NCBI RefSeq assembly: GCF_021440085.1 | Contig: NZ_JAKCPW010000009.1 | Span: forward strand, 62,001 to 126,000 | Length of the DNA: 64,000 nt | Source: Dyadobacter sp. CY261 | GTDB lineage: Bacteria; Bacteroidota; Bacteroidia; Cytophagales; Spirosomataceae | Direction of reading: 5' to 3' | Shown: piece by piece, positions 52,161 through 61,442 of the stretch | How positions within the stretch are numbered: position 1 is the first letter of the stretch | Layout: each line of letters starts with the position of its first letter | Notes under the pieces: model-generated | The model's input: the letters and a program-made list of their open reading frames with translations, nothing else | The model's database searches: none | What the model was told of the DNA's origin: nothing | Position numbers and translations under genes: made by a program

Positions 52161-54071
52161 TTACAAATCCGAAAACTCCCAGGCACTCTGGTAGGCATCC
52201 AGGCTTTCGGAATAGGCGATAAAATTTTCATAAAATGGCAGTACTGAAAGCGTAGCGCTATCACCGATGACGACGAGTTTCTTCCGCGCGCGGGTCATGG
52301 CCACGTTCATGCGGCGAATGTCGGCGAGGAAGCCGATCTGTCCCTCAGCATTACTGCGCGTCATACTAATGTACACCACATCCCGCTCCTGCCCCTGGAA
52401 GCTGTCGATCGTGTTGACGGCAATTTTATCGAGATAAGGTTTTAGCTCGGGAACGTGAGTAAGCTGGGATTTGAGGATATTAATCTGTTCTTTATAGGGC
52501 GAAATAATTGCGATGCTGGGAAAATCCTCCGGTTTGGCATTGGCCTTGATAAAATCCGCTGCCAACTGCGACAAATGTTTGAAAAGAAATACCACTTCCT
52601 CCGGGTTCGTCGAACTGGTCCCTTCCAGTTTCTCATCAAAACCGCATCCAGCCGTATCGATAAATGCCAATGGCGGCTCGCCGGGAAATAGCAGGCGACG
52701 CGCCACCGATTCGTGCGCCTTTAATTTATCACCATAAAAAACTTTGGACGAATAGCCCATAATTGCCTCATTCATCCGGTATTGCTCTTCCAATAATGTG
52801 ACTGATTCAGGATGCAATGCGACGCATTTTTCAAGCAAAGTCTTGCTTAATCCGCCTTTGGCTGCCGTTTCGGATTTGATCGTCGGCGGCAATTGTAAAT
52901 GGTCTCCGGCCAGCACCACTTTCTCCGCTTTCAGGATCGGTATCCAGCACGCAGGTTCCAGGGCCTGCCCCGCTTCGTCAATCACCACCGTACGGTACTT
53001 CATATTCCGGACGGTGAAATGGTTGGCTCCTACCAGCGTGGCGGCAACCACCTGCGTTTTGGCCAGCAAATCGTCGATCACATATTGCTCCATGTGCGCG
53101 ACGTCCTTCATAATGCGGTGTGCTTCGTCGAATAACGCCTTCCGTTGATCACGCTCCGCTTTCCCAAAATGGCGTTTGTATTTGTGCGCCATGTTCTTGT
53201 ATTCGTTGGCTTGTTTTTTCAATGCCTTAATGTCCTTCACACCCGCGTGTGAGGCCATTTTGCTATCGAGCGTCAATCCCGACAATCGCTCCGAAACACG
53301 CACAGGGTTTCCTACCCGCAGCACATTCAAACCTTCTTCGCTTAACTTTTCACTAAGCAGATCAACTGCAGTGTTACTCGGCGCTACTACGAGTATCGGC
53401 TTGCCCTCATTCTTCGCCAACGTTTTAATGGCTTGTACCAAAGTGGTCGTCTTGCCCGTACCAGGAGGCCCGTGCACGATCGCGAGCTCCTGCGCGGAAA
53501 GGATTTGCTGCACAGCACGTTGCTGCGATGGGTTCAGTTTGGGGAGGATAACAGGGTAAATATCCTGATCGAATGAAGGCTTTTTGTCGCCTGTCAATAC
53601 TTTGATCAAATGCCCGTCCTTTTCCGAGGAAGCCAGCGAATCCGCCGCTTTCAGGGCATTCTGCATCTCGTCATAACTGTTGTCGTCGAAAAGCAGGTCG
53701 ATACCAAGCTTGCCGTCGCGCGACCATTCGGGCAACTCATCGGTCCGCAAGGTGATTTTCAAACGGTTACCGCCCTGGTGCGAGATCACACCCTCGACGC
53801 GGTCTTTTTGCGGCTCATGGTTACTGAACAATACCGCGGGCATCCCAAACCGCAACTGGTGCGGCACATCCTGATGCGTAGTGCGCTCCACTTCCACGGT
53901 CAGATAATCGCCCCGGCCTATTTCCTGGCCGCGAATCGCAATCGGGTACCATGCCAATCCATTCGCCCGGCGCTCGGAAACAGAAGACCTTTCGATCAAC
54001 CGCATATACGATTGCTTGTCTTCCTCCCTTTCTATTTTTAGTAATTCGAGTAGTCCCTTGAAGTAATCCAT
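52161..54071 (-). CDS. SF1 DNA/RNA helicase of the IGHMBP2/UPF1-like group
   Basis: The 636-residue protein is a superfamily 1B helicase. It has Walker A GPPGTGKTTT (near residue 202), Walker B VVIDEAGQALEP, motif III LAGDHLQLPPT, TIDSFQGQERDVVY (motif V), and the VAMTRARKKLVVIGD end (motif VI). A beta-barrel segment precedes the first motif (about 45-150). Homologues such as IGHMBP2 unwind RNA or DNA; the bacterial role is not defined. It lies on the minus strand, 24 bases after the MFS gene and 94 bases before the DUF5686 gene, so an operon with the MFS gene is possible. Confidence 0.93.
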   Translation of the reverse strand: MDYFKGLLELLKIEREEDKQSYMRLIERSSVSERRANGLAWYPIAIRGQEIGRGDYLTVEVERTTHQDVPHQLRFGMPAVLFSNHEPQKDRVEGVISHQGGNRLKITLRTDELPEWSRDGKLGIDLLFDDNSYDEMQNALKAADSLASSEKDGHLIKVLTGDKKPSFDQDIYPVILPKLNPSQQRAVQQILSAQELAIVHGPPGTGKTTTLVQAIKTLAKNEGKPILVVAPSNTAVDLLSEKLSEEGLNVLRVGNPVRVSERLSGLTLDSKMASHAGVKDIKALKKQANEYKNMAHKYKRHFGKAERDQRKALFDEAHRIMKDVAHMEQYVIDDLLAKTQVVAATLVGANHFTVRNMKYRTVVIDEAGQALEPACWIPILKAEKVVLAGDHLQLPPTIKSETAAKGGLSKTLLEKCVALHPESVTLLEEQYRMNEAIMGYSSKVFYGDKLKAHESVARRLLFPGEPPLAFIDTAGCGFDEKLEGTSSTNPEEVVFLFKHLSQLAADFIKANAKPEDFPSIAIISPYKEQINILKSQLTHVPELKPYLDKIAVNTIDSFQGQERDVVYISMTRSNAEGQIGFLADIRRMNVAMTRARKKLVVIGDSATLSVLPFYENFIAYSESLDAYQSAWEFSDL

Positions 54072-54095
54072 CTACAAATTAAATAAACCCCGCCC

Positions 54096-55322
54096 TTAAT
54101 GCATGACGGCATCGGCACCTTGCTGCACTTCCACTTTGTCGGTAATAAAACGCTTGCCTACTACCAGCACAATCAGTGCCAACGTGGCCGAAACGGCCAT
54201 TGCAGTCACCATGGGTAGGATAGAAGGCTTTTCAAAAAGGCTTATCGCGATGGAAATCAACGTACCCGCACCCATTTGGAAGGCACCCATTAACGCTGAT
54301 GCGCTCCCAGCATTACGCGTGAACGGTGCGAGTGAAAGCGCGGCCGCATTCGGGAAAGTGTAGCCGACGCAGCAAAGGAACAAGAATAAAAACACCAGGG
54401 TCGAAGTCAATGTAAGCACATCCGTTAACGCCGCAGCCAGAAATGTGAGCCCAATAATCGCCTGGCAAATCAGTGCCACATTCACGATCTGTTCGCTGGT
54501 AAACCTTCGGAGCATCAGCGTATTGACCTGCCCGGAACCGATAAAACCGATCGAGAGGAATGCAAAAATCCAGCCGTACACTTTTCCTTCGATATGAAAC
54601 ACCTCCATAAAGACAATGGGCGAGCCCGAAACGTAAGCAAACAGCCCCGCGAATGCAATAGCGCCGGTAATGGAATAGGTATAAAACTGAGGTTCACGAA
54701 GCACCTCCAGAAAGTTCTTGATAATTGGCTTCGGTTTCAGCGATAGCGTTTTATCGGGTTTGTAGCTGTCGGGCAGCCATAATGCCGTTGCTATGAATAT
54801 CGCTATGCCCATTACCGTCAATATCATAAACACGGCATGCCAGCCGAATGCGTCGGTCACATAACCACCGGCGGTAGGGGCGATCATCGGTGAAAAGCCA
54901 ACAACCAGCAACAGCAACGAGAATACTTTCGCATTCTCGCTCACCGGAAAAAGGTCACGCACCATCGCCACTGAAGCGACAGTTGCCGCGCAGCTGCCAA
55001 TGGCTTGTATAATCCGAAGCACGATCAGTTGTTCGACGGTAGCAGCCATCGCACATCCGGCAGAAGCCAGAATGTACACGGCTAACCCGATGAATAAAGG
55101 CTTTTTACGTCCAAACCGGTCAAGCAATGGTCCGTATAGTAACTGACCGAGGGATATTCCGACAAAGTATCCCGACAGTGTCAGCGAAACCTTGGCCGCC
55201 GTGGTGTTCAGGTCACGGGCGATGGCCGGAAAACCCGGCAAATACATATCAATCGAAAAAGGGCCAAGCGCAGTCAGGCTCCCCAAAATGAGGATCAGGA
55301 AAAAATACGTCTTTTTGGACAT
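54096..55322 (-). CDS. Bcr/CflA-family multidrug efflux transporter (MFS)
   Basis: The 408-residue inner-membrane protein has 12 predicted membrane helices and the DHA1-type pattern. The N-terminal motif is FSIDMYLPGFPAIARDL, followed by GQLLYGPLLDRFGRKKPLF (motif A) and IIQAIGSCAATVASVAMVRD. It is close to the Bcr/CflA bicyclomycin/chloramphenicol-type exporters that pump drugs in exchange for protons. Actual substrates are not known. It is followed at 24 bases by the helicase gene. The upstream region runs into the heptamer repeat array. Confidence 0.93.
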   Translation of the reverse strand: MSKKTYFFLILILGSLTALGPFSIDMYLPGFPAIARDLNTTAAKVSLTLSGYFVGISLGQLLYGPLLDRFGRKKPLFIGLAVYILASAGCAMAATVEQLIVLRIIQAIGSCAATVASVAMVRDLFPVSENAKVFSLLLLVVGFSPMIAPTAGGYVTDAFGWHAVFMILTVMGIAIFIATALWLPDSYKPDKTLSLKPKPIIKNFLEVLREPQFYTYSITGAIAFAGLFAYVSGSPIVFMEVFHIEGKVYGWIFAFLSIGFIGSGQVNTLMLRRFTSEQIVNVALICQAIIGLTFLAAALTDVLTLTSTLVFLFLFLCCVGYTFPNAAALSLAPFTRNAGSASALMGAFQMGAGTLISIAISLFEKPSILPMVTAMAVSATLALIVLVVGKRFITDKVEVQQGADAVMH

Positions 55323-55405
55323 GGGAATTTTGTGGTGTGGAGATTTGGGTGTTTTGGTAACACTGTTAGCTCCCTATCGGTTCGGCCGCCTGGAATTTAA
55401 TTGAC

Positions 55406-55576
<171 letters not shown>

Positions 55577-55584
55577 CCGCCCAC

Positions 55585-55613
55585 AAAAAAAGCCCCGGTT
55601 GTATACCGGAGCT
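55585..55613 (-). terminator. Rho-independent terminator for the small gene 55649-55843
   Basis: On the minus strand AGCTCCGGT (55613-55605) pairs with ACCGGGGCT (55599-55591), with one G-U pair, a 5-base loop, and a run of T at 55590-55585. Confidence 0.85.
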
Positions 55614-55648
55614 CCACTTTTATTTTCATGGCAACAGACCGAATAAGA

Positions 55649-55843
55649 TCATGCTGCGACCCAGTTCAGTTTTTTCTGGACTTCCCTTTCACTCTCACTT
55701 ACTGCGTAGGGGACTTTGTTTTTGAGATAGATAATACAACCCTGCCCTCTCTTATTAGGAGTAATTTTCAGAACGTCTTCCCTGTGGATAATAATATTAA
55801 TGAGCTTTTGCCCAAACATTTTAAATGTACCCTTCTGTACCAT
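55649..55843 (-). CDS. Small LytTR-like domain protein (64 aa)
   Basis: The product is a 64-residue protein with the pattern of a short LytTR DNA-binding core: INIIIHREDVLKITPNKRG, GCIIYLKNK and SESEREVQKKL. It has no receiver domain. LytTR domains normally bind direct repeats in promoters. This fragment could be an independent small regulator or a remnant. The convincing terminator downstream and the ATG start support real expression. The assignment to the LytTR family is from pattern only. Confidence 0.55.
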   Translation of the reverse strand: MVQKGTFKMFGQKLINIIIHREDVLKITPNKRGQGCIIYLKNKVPYAVSESEREVQKKLNWVAA

Positions 55844-55881
55844 GTCCTTTCTTAATGCTTCTTTAATGAAAAACTTAGTGC

Positions 55882-56094
55882 TTATGCAATTCCACTAATC
55901 GAATTTCCGGATTTCATGTAAAGTAGGAAATAATCCTTCGAGATCAGGAAAAAACCAAGGTCGGTCCTGTTACTTAATTGCAGAAAATCAGCCACTTCTC
56001 TCTGCGCTTCCGATTCAGATCTCGCACCTGAAACGGCAAGCACTGCGCCGGGTTTCAAACTTTTCGCTGGGTTGTTACCTAGTGTCGCTACCAT
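55882..56094 (-). CDS. Small protein of unknown function (70 aa)
   Basis: An ATG at 56094 opens a 70-residue frame with an N-terminal basic and Pro/Gly segment, a charged middle (SESEAQREVADFLQLSNRTD) and a hydrophobic C-terminus (LGFFLISKDYFLLYMKSGN). It lies 38 bases upstream of the LytTR-like gene on the same strand, so the two may be co-transcribed and share the terminator at 55585-55613. No family is recognised, and the evidence that it is real is limited to the frame, context and composition. Confidence 0.42.
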   Translation of the reverse strand: MVATLGNNPAKSLKPGAVLAVSGARSESEAQREVADFLQLSNRTDLGFFLISKDYFLLYMKSGNSISGIA

Positions 56095-56485
56095 AGCTAT
56101 ATATCCGATTTAAGAGTTAGTCTTCGTGTGAAATTGTTTTCAGGAAGCATCATTAAAGAAATATGCCAGATTCCCGGATTCAACTAACGTATAAGGATAT
56201 TTTAGCGAGGCTTACGCGGTAACTATATAGGAATATAGTAATTCAAAAGGTTGATTACAAGCATCTTGTAAAATTTTATAAAAAATTTATATGGGTTATT
56301 AAAATAGTCACACAGACCGGCGGCACTTTGTGCGATTTTTGAGGAACAGCCTATCTTTTTGATCGCCCTCTAAAAACGCTTCGCTCCCCAACTTCTGCAC
56401 TTCATCCGCCCCGTCCTCAACTTCGGTTAACTTCGTTTCCGCGTCCACGCCGCCGTTGCCAACTTTGGTTCAAATCCTATGGCAC
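56095..56485. other. AT-rich intergenic region before the TonB receptor gene
   Basis: About 390 bases hold no gene. The first 200 are strongly AT-rich; the last 130 are C-rich on the plus strand. No full TAnnTTTG promoter is seen, though CTATCTTTTT at 56351-56360 is close. The frame of the next gene opens in this region at TTG 56456, but ATG 56486 is the better start. Confidence 0.5.
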
Positions 56486-58651
56486 ATGAAAGCAACGTTT
56501 ACATTTATCACACTGCTTGTCACCACCGCAACTTTCGCGCAGACGAACATCACGGGCAAGGTTACCGACGCGAAAGGCGTCGCCATCCCGGGCGTTAATG
56601 TTTATCTCAAAGGCACTTACGACGGCACTTCGAGCGACGCGCGGGGCGGATTCGCATTCGAAACAGACGAAACGGGCAACCAGCTGCTCACTGTTCAAGC
56701 ATTGGGCTTTGAAATACAACAGATTAGTATTCGATGCAATGGACAACTCGTCAGCCATGATATTAAACTCTTGGAAAGCATCAATGTCCTCACGGCGGTA
56801 ACCATCACAGCCGGTGCAATGGAAGCCAGCGACGAAAAGAAATCGGTCGTACTGAAACCGCTTGATATCGTAACGACGTCCGGCGCGATGGGCGACATTA
56901 CCGCCGCACTGCTTACGTTACCCGGCACGTCTACGGTCGGAAACGACGGGCGGCTCTTCGTGCGCGGGGGCGACGCATCCGAAACAGCCATTTTTGTCGA
57001 CGGTATGCAGGTAGGTAATGCTTTTGGCACCACCGCGTCCAATGTCCCGACGCGCACCCGGTTCAGTCCTAACCTATTCAAAGGCTCGTTTTTCAGCACC
57101 GGCGGCTATTCGGCGGAATACGGGCAGGCTTTATCCTCCGCTTTGGCCCTGAACACCCTCGACCTGCCCCTGCGCAACCAGGGCGATCTCAGCATCATGG
57201 CACTTGGCGGCGGTTACACGCAGACGCTCGTAGGAAAACAGCAGTCGCTGACCGCCTCGGCCAACTACTACAATCTGGCTCCTTATCAATCGATCATCAA
57301 ACAAAATTTTGACTGGGAACAGGCTCCGGCGAGTTGGGATTCGGAGATTTCGTTGCGGCATAAATGGGGCAATGCAGCCAAGAGCCGTTCGGGAATGCTC
57401 AAAGCCTATTTTCACTCGGAAGGCAACCGGATGGCCATTTGGCAGAAGATTCCGGGCAGCGACAGCCGTGGCGATCGCATTCAGCTCCGGAATAACTACC
57501 ACTACGGAAACCTTTCATTCCGCCATTCCAATAGTAATGGATGGCTTTTGTACGGAGGTGCGGCCTATTCCTACAACAAGGATGCCTGGAAGCTGAACTT
57601 CGATCCGGTACGCCAGGTTACCACACTCTCCCACACCAAAATTGTGGCCGTCAGAGATTTCTCGTCACGTTTTTCATTAAAGAATGGTTTGGAGTGGTAT
57701 ATCAAAACCTACTCGGAAGCATTGACCGACCAAAACCTCCGCCGCGACTTTACAGACCACCAGCTCAACCATTTCGCCGAAGGCTCGTACTATTTCAGCA
57801 ACCGGCTGGTGATGGTCGGCGGGGTACGCACCGGGTACAGTTCACTGGCGCGCCAGGTCTGGATCGATCCCCGGTTTTCAATGGCTTACAAGTTTGAAAA
57901 TGAAGGTCAGGTTTCTTTCGCCGCGGGCCGGTTTAACCAACTACCCGAGGAAAAGACCCGCATTCACGACATTAATCTGAAAAATACTTCGGCTACGCAT
58001 TACATACTCAATTACTTCATTGTCAACAACAATAGAACGCTCCGCGCCGAAGCATTTTACAAGAATTATAACCACCTCACAACGTGGCAAGGCAATGCCT
58101 CCGAGCCATTCGACATCGCCCAAAATGGCACCGGTTACGCACGTGGGTTCGACCTTTTTTACCGCGACAAGAAATCCCTCAAATCCACCGATTTCTGGAT
58201 CACTTATAGCTTTATAGACAGCAAACGGCAATATGCAACCTATACCACACGCATTCAGCCCTCATTTGCCCCAAGACACAATGCCTCGGTGGTGGCCAAG
58301 CATTTTGTGACCGGGTTGAAATCACAGCTGGGCCTGTCGTGGTCGTGGAACAGCGGCTATCCCTATAACGACTCAAACTTACCCGGCGAAATGCAGCGCA
58401 AAACCGGGATGTACAGCGACCTGAGCCTGAGTTGGAGCTATTTGCCCAGGCCCAACGTCATTATCCACGCCGCCTGCTCGAATGTGCTGGGCCGGAACAA
58501 CGTGTTCGGCTACCGGTACGCGACGCAACCCGACGAGACCGGCACCTACGCCAGCCTGCCAGTAGGCCAGGGTGCCAGGCGGTTTGCGTTCATCGCCCTC
58601 TTCATCACCCTTTCCAAAGACAAGAGTGCCAATCAGTTAAATAATCTATAA
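56486..58651 (+). CDS. TonB-dependent receptor-like outer-membrane protein
   Basis: The ATG at 56486 gives 721 residues with a signal peptide (MKATFTFITLLVTTATFAQ). A carboxypeptidase-regulatory-like domain follows (about 22-105), then a plug domain (about 115-225; RLFVRGGDASETAIFVDGMQ, FSTGGYSAEYGQALSSAL), then a barrel ending in an aromatic strand (FAFIALFITLSKD). The plug has no strong TonB-box sequence that I can point to. Twenty bases after its stop lies a small exported protein gene. No SusD is present, so a metal, cofactor or small ligand is likely. The neighbourhood with a LytS/LytTR pair suggests that signalling may govern it, but repeats separate the two units. Confidence 0.9.
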   Translation: MKATFTFITLLVTTATFAQTNITGKVTDAKGVAIPGVNVYLKGTYDGTSSDARGGFAFETDETGNQLLTVQALGFEIQQISIRCNGQLVSHDIKLLESINVLTAVTITAGAMEASDEKKSVVLKPLDIVTTSGAMGDITAALLTLPGTSTVGNDGRLFVRGGDASETAIFVDGMQVGNAFGTTASNVPTRTRFSPNLFKGSFFSTGGYSAEYGQALSSALALNTLDLPLRNQGDLSIMALGGGYTQTLVGKQQSLTASANYYNLAPYQSIIKQNFDWEQAPASWDSEISLRHKWGNAAKSRSGMLKAYFHSEGNRMAIWQKIPGSDSRGDRIQLRNNYHYGNLSFRHSNSNGWLLYGGAAYSYNKDAWKLNFDPVRQVTTLSHTKIVAVRDFSSRFSLKNGLEWYIKTYSEALTDQNLRRDFTDHQLNHFAEGSYYFSNRLVMVGGVRTGYSSLARQVWIDPRFSMAYKFENEGQVSFAAGRFNQLPEEKTRIHDINLKNTSATHYILNYFIVNNNRTLRAEAFYKNYNHLTTWQGNASEPFDIAQNGTGYARGFDLFYRDKKSLKSTDFWITYSFIDSKRQYATYTTRIQPSFAPRHNASVVAKHFVTGLKSQLGLSWSWNSGYPYNDSNLPGEMQRKTGMYSDLSLSWSYLPRPNVIIHAACSNVLGRNNVFGYRYATQPDETGTYASLPVGQGARRFAFIALFITLSKDKSANQLNNL

Positions 58652-58670
58652 CCATCAATCATTTCAGACC

Positions 58671-59324
58671 ATGAAAACCATTTTCCGAATTATCACACTT
58701 ATACTATTCATTTCACCTGCCGTTTGGGCCCAGGATTCGCCTTATCAGAAAGCAATGAAGAAGGAAATCGCCTCGCTGATTACCACCGATTCGCTGCCGC
58801 AACTGCAACGGTCGGCCAATGCATTTGCCCGCATTGCCGAACTGAACCCCTCAGAATGGCAGCCCGCCTACTATCAGGCATTGGCTTACATTTACCAGAG
58901 TTTCAACATGGCATTGGCCATTGACAAAAAGGACGAGGCATTAGCGAAAGCCGACGAACTGGTTAAAAAAGCCGATGCTATTTCCCCTAACAACCCGGAA
59001 ATCATGACGATGCAAGGCTTTGTAACGATCGCAAAACTCAGCGCCGATCCGGCCGGTCGCGGACAGAGCTTGTCGGGCGTGGCCATGCAGACATTGGGTA
59101 AATCGTTGACTATGGACAACAAAAACCCGCGCACACTGCTCCTGATGGCACAAATGGAATATGGCATGGCGCGATTCTTCGGATCGGGAACGGAAAAGGC
59201 TTGCGGACTTGCGAAACAAAGTTTGGCTATATTTAGCAGTCAAGACGAGGAGGCATTGAAAGCTGCTATTCAGCCCACGTGGGGAAAAAACCAGGCCGAA
59301 GGGATGGTTGCGAACTGTAAGTGA
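58671..59324 (+). CDS. Exported TPR-like protein, partner of the TonB receptor
   Basis: The 217-residue product has a signal peptide (MKTIFRIITLILFISPAVWAQ). The mature part is alpha-helical and TPR-like (NAFARIAELNPSEWQPAYYQALAYIYQSF, DNKNPRTLLLMAQMEYGMARF). Its small repeats follow the 34-residue TPR rhythm loosely. It lies 20 bases after the TonB receptor gene, so the two form an operon. It is likely a periplasmic scaffold or a part of the uptake system. I do not know a family name. Confidence 0.72.
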   Translation: MKTIFRIITLILFISPAVWAQDSPYQKAMKKEIASLITTDSLPQLQRSANAFARIAELNPSEWQPAYYQALAYIYQSFNMALAIDKKDEALAKADELVKKADAISPNNPEIMTMQGFVTIAKLSADPAGRGQSLSGVAMQTLGKSLTMDNKNPRTLLLMAQMEYGMARFFGSGTEKACGLAKQSLAIFSSQDEEALKAAIQPTWGKNQAEGMVANCK

Positions 59325-59355
59325 CGTGGTCTGGGGCCGCAGGGACTGATGACGA

Positions 59356-59439
59356 TAGACCATGGACGATAGACCATAGACCATAGACCATAGACCATAG
59401 ACCATAGACCACAGACCATAGACCATGGACCATGGACCA
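59356..59439. repeat. Heptamer tandem repeat array (TAGACCA units)
   Basis: Twelve consecutive 7-base units run through the gap after the TPR-like gene: mainly TAGACCA, with TGGACGA, CAGACCA and TGGACCA variants. Three units in the opposite orientation lie at 59475-59495, so the array has an inverted partner. Confidence 0.9.
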
Positions 59440-59474
59440 TGGTGTCAGAGAGTTGGATCAAAACAAAAGCATCG

Positions 59475-59495
59475 TCCATGGTCCGCGGTCCATGG
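59475..59495. repeat. Inverted heptamer triplet (TCCATGG units)
   Basis: TCCATGG, TCCGCGG and TCCATGG are consecutive 7-base units. They are the reverse complement of the TGGACCA-type units at 59426-59442 and can pair with them. Confidence 0.7.
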
Positions 59496-59500
59496 TCTCG

Positions 59501-59549
59501 CCATCGGCCATCGGCCATCGGCCATCGGCGGTCGGCGGTCGGCGGTCAT
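59501..59549. repeat. Third heptamer array (CCATCGG/CGGTCGG units)
   Basis: Seven consecutive 7-base units (four CCATCGG, two CGGTCGG, one CGGTCAT) lie directly before the histidine-kinase gene. The CGGTCGG units are the same family as those in the array at 55451-55576. Confidence 0.88.
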
Positions 59550-59573
59550 TATTTTCACTAAACCAGCCACCCA

Positions 59574-60638
59574 ATGTGCGCTAGAAGTTCTTCCAAAGGT
59601 TCGCGCGAATTCTGGAATTTTTCGCGAGGGTTTCTTGCGGGTAATGCGGTGATCGCGTTGCTCATCACACTGTTCATCTGTCCTTCCTGCTCATCCGGTG
59701 AAAAGATCATCAGCGCGTTGGCCGACGATTTCCTGATTTCCTTCATACTATCTACAACTCTGAGCTATGGTGGTTTTTTGATTGAGGACTACTTCGATCA
59801 GCGCATTTCCTGGATAGAATACCCTGTGAAACGGCTCCTGCTCGAATGCCTTTGCTATTTAATATATGTATTTGCTGCCAGCTTCTCAGTAATCTTCGTG
59901 TATTCGCTGATCGTCCGGCAGTCTTTCACGCTTGGCAATATCCCGTGGAAGGAACTGGTGCAATGGACGAAGTTTCCGATGCGAATTTCATTCATTGTAT
60001 CATTCATATTCATTAGCCGGTCGTTCCTGATGGAATGGCGGAAGACTGCCATTGAAGCCGAACAGTTAAAGGCCGAGCGGTTTGCAAGCCAATACCAGTC
60101 GCTGAAAGATCAATTAAACCCGCATTTCCTTTTCAATTCTCTAAACGTCCTGAGTAACCTGGTATACGAAAATCCCGACACTTCGGCGAAGTTTATCCGG
60201 CAGCTTTCGCGCATTTACCGGTATGTACTCGATGTGCAGCAGGAAGAGCTGGTACCATTGGAGAAAGAGATGGAATTTGCGGAGAATTATCTGGCATTGC
60301 AGAAAATAAGGTTTGAGGAGGGTTTGGTGTATCACATTCATGTAGGCGAGAATGTACGTGGTAGTTTGCCTCCATTGTCACTTCAATTGCTGCTTGAAAA
60401 TGCGATCAAGCATAACGTGGCTTCTAAACAGCAACCTTTGGTTATCGAAATCAGGCTGGTGGGAGATGAATTGATCGTCGAAAACAATCTTCAACCCAGG
60501 TCCAGCTTGCCGGAAGAATCGGCGGGTGTGGGTTTGGCAAACGTCAGCAAGCGCTACGAGCTTTTAAGCGATAAAAAAATAGCGGTATTGAATAACGGCA
60601 ATACATTCACCGTCAAGTTACCGATCCTAACGCCATGA
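59574..60638 (+). CDS. LytS-like membrane sensor histidine kinase
   Basis: The 354-residue protein has four membrane segments (about 22-38, 53-70, 90-112 and 137-153). A His_kinase domain follows with the phosphorylated His184 in LNPHFLFNSLN, then the ATP-binding parts LLLENAIKHNV and GVGLANVSKRYELL. This is the LytS/YehU architecture. It likely autophosphorylates and passes phosphate to the LytTR regulator encoded next, with which its last four bases overlap. The signal sensed is not known. The leader holds the third heptamer array directly upstream, so repeat-length variation might affect expression. Confidence 0.92.
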   Translation: MCARSSSKGSREFWNFSRGFLAGNAVIALLITLFICPSCSSGEKIISALADDFLISFILSTTLSYGGFLIEDYFDQRISWIEYPVKRLLLECLCYLIYVFAASFSVIFVYSLIVRQSFTLGNIPWKELVQWTKFPMRISFIVSFIFISRSFLMEWRKTAIEAEQLKAERFASQYQSLKDQLNPHFLFNSLNVLSNLVYENPDTSAKFIRQLSRIYRYVLDVQQEELVPLEKEMEFAENYLALQKIRFEEGLVYHIHVGENVRGSLPPLSLQLLLENAIKHNVASKQQPLVIEIRLVGDELIVENNLQPRSSLPEESAGVGLANVSKRYELLSDKKIAVLNNGNTFTVKLPILTP

Positions 60639-61387
60639 ATATCCTTATCATAGAAGACGAAGGCCCCGCAGCCCGGCGATTGACGCAATTGCTCAACGAA
60701 ACAATGCCCGGATCCCAGATTCACGGCAACCTCGACACGATCACCTCGGCGATACAATGGCTGCAAACGCATTCCGAACCTGACCTGATCTTCCTCGACA
60801 TACAGCTAGCCGACGGGATCAGTTTCGAAATATTCGAAAAGATCAAAGTGAATTCACCGATCATTTTCTGCACGGCTTACGATCAATATGCGATCAGGGC
60901 ATTTAAATTGAATAGTATCGATTATTTGCTGAAACCCATTGATCCCGAAGAGCTGGAACAGGCTTTACACAAATTCCGATCGGGGCGGAAGGAGCCGGTG
61001 GTTTCTTTGGAACAAATCCGCAATCTTATTCTGCCCATGCCCAGGGTATTCAAAAACCGTTTCCTTGTAAAGATTGGCGAGCGCATTCAAACCATAGATG
61101 TACAGGATATTGGATTCTTTTTCAGCGAAGATAAAGTAACGTTTCTGAAAACTGCGGCAGGGAAGAAGTTCATTGTCGACTATACTTTGGACGAGGTCGA
61201 GGATATGGTTTCACCGGAGACGTTTTTCAGACTAAACAGGAAGTATATTAGCGCCATTTCAGCTGTCAAGGAGGTTTTTACTTACTCCAATAGCCGTTTA
61301 AAGGTGCACCTTTCCAATTGTGCAGATAATGATATTCTGATATCCCGGGAGCGGATGGGGGCGTTTAAGAATTGGCTCGGACAATGA
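60635..61387 (+). CDS. LytTR-family response regulator
   Basis: The 250-residue regulator has a receiver domain (1 to about 120) with Glu7-Asp8, phospho-accepting Asp55 in LIFLDIQL, Thr80 and Lys100 (DYLLKP). A LytTR DNA-binding domain follows (about 145-245; KIGERIQTIDVQDIGFFFSED, NRKYISAISAVKEV). It begins in an ATGA overlap with the kinase gene, giving coupled translation. It probably binds short direct repeats, as in other LytTR regulators, and may control the TonB receptor operon nearby; that last point is inference. Confidence 0.94.
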   Translation: MNILIIEDEGPAARRLTQLLNETMPGSQIHGNLDTITSAIQWLQTHSEPDLIFLDIQLADGISFEIFEKIKVNSPIIFCTAYDQYAIRAFKLNSIDYLLKPIDPEELEQALHKFRSGRKEPVVSLEQIRNLILPMPRVFKNRFLVKIGERIQTIDVQDIGFFFSEDKVTFLKTAAGKKFIVDYTLDEVEDMVSPETFFRLNRKYISAISAVKEVFTYSNSRLKVHLSNCADNDILISRERMGAFKNWLGQ

Positions 61388-61442
61388 TTTAGTGCCACTA
61401 AGGCACAGATTTTGCTAACCTCTCATTTTCAACAAAAATCAT

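Noticed and set aside
56466..56480. tRNA-like T-loop (GGTTCAAATCC)
   Set aside because: The flanking bases do not form the five-pair T-stem, and no anticodon arm or acceptor stem is present.
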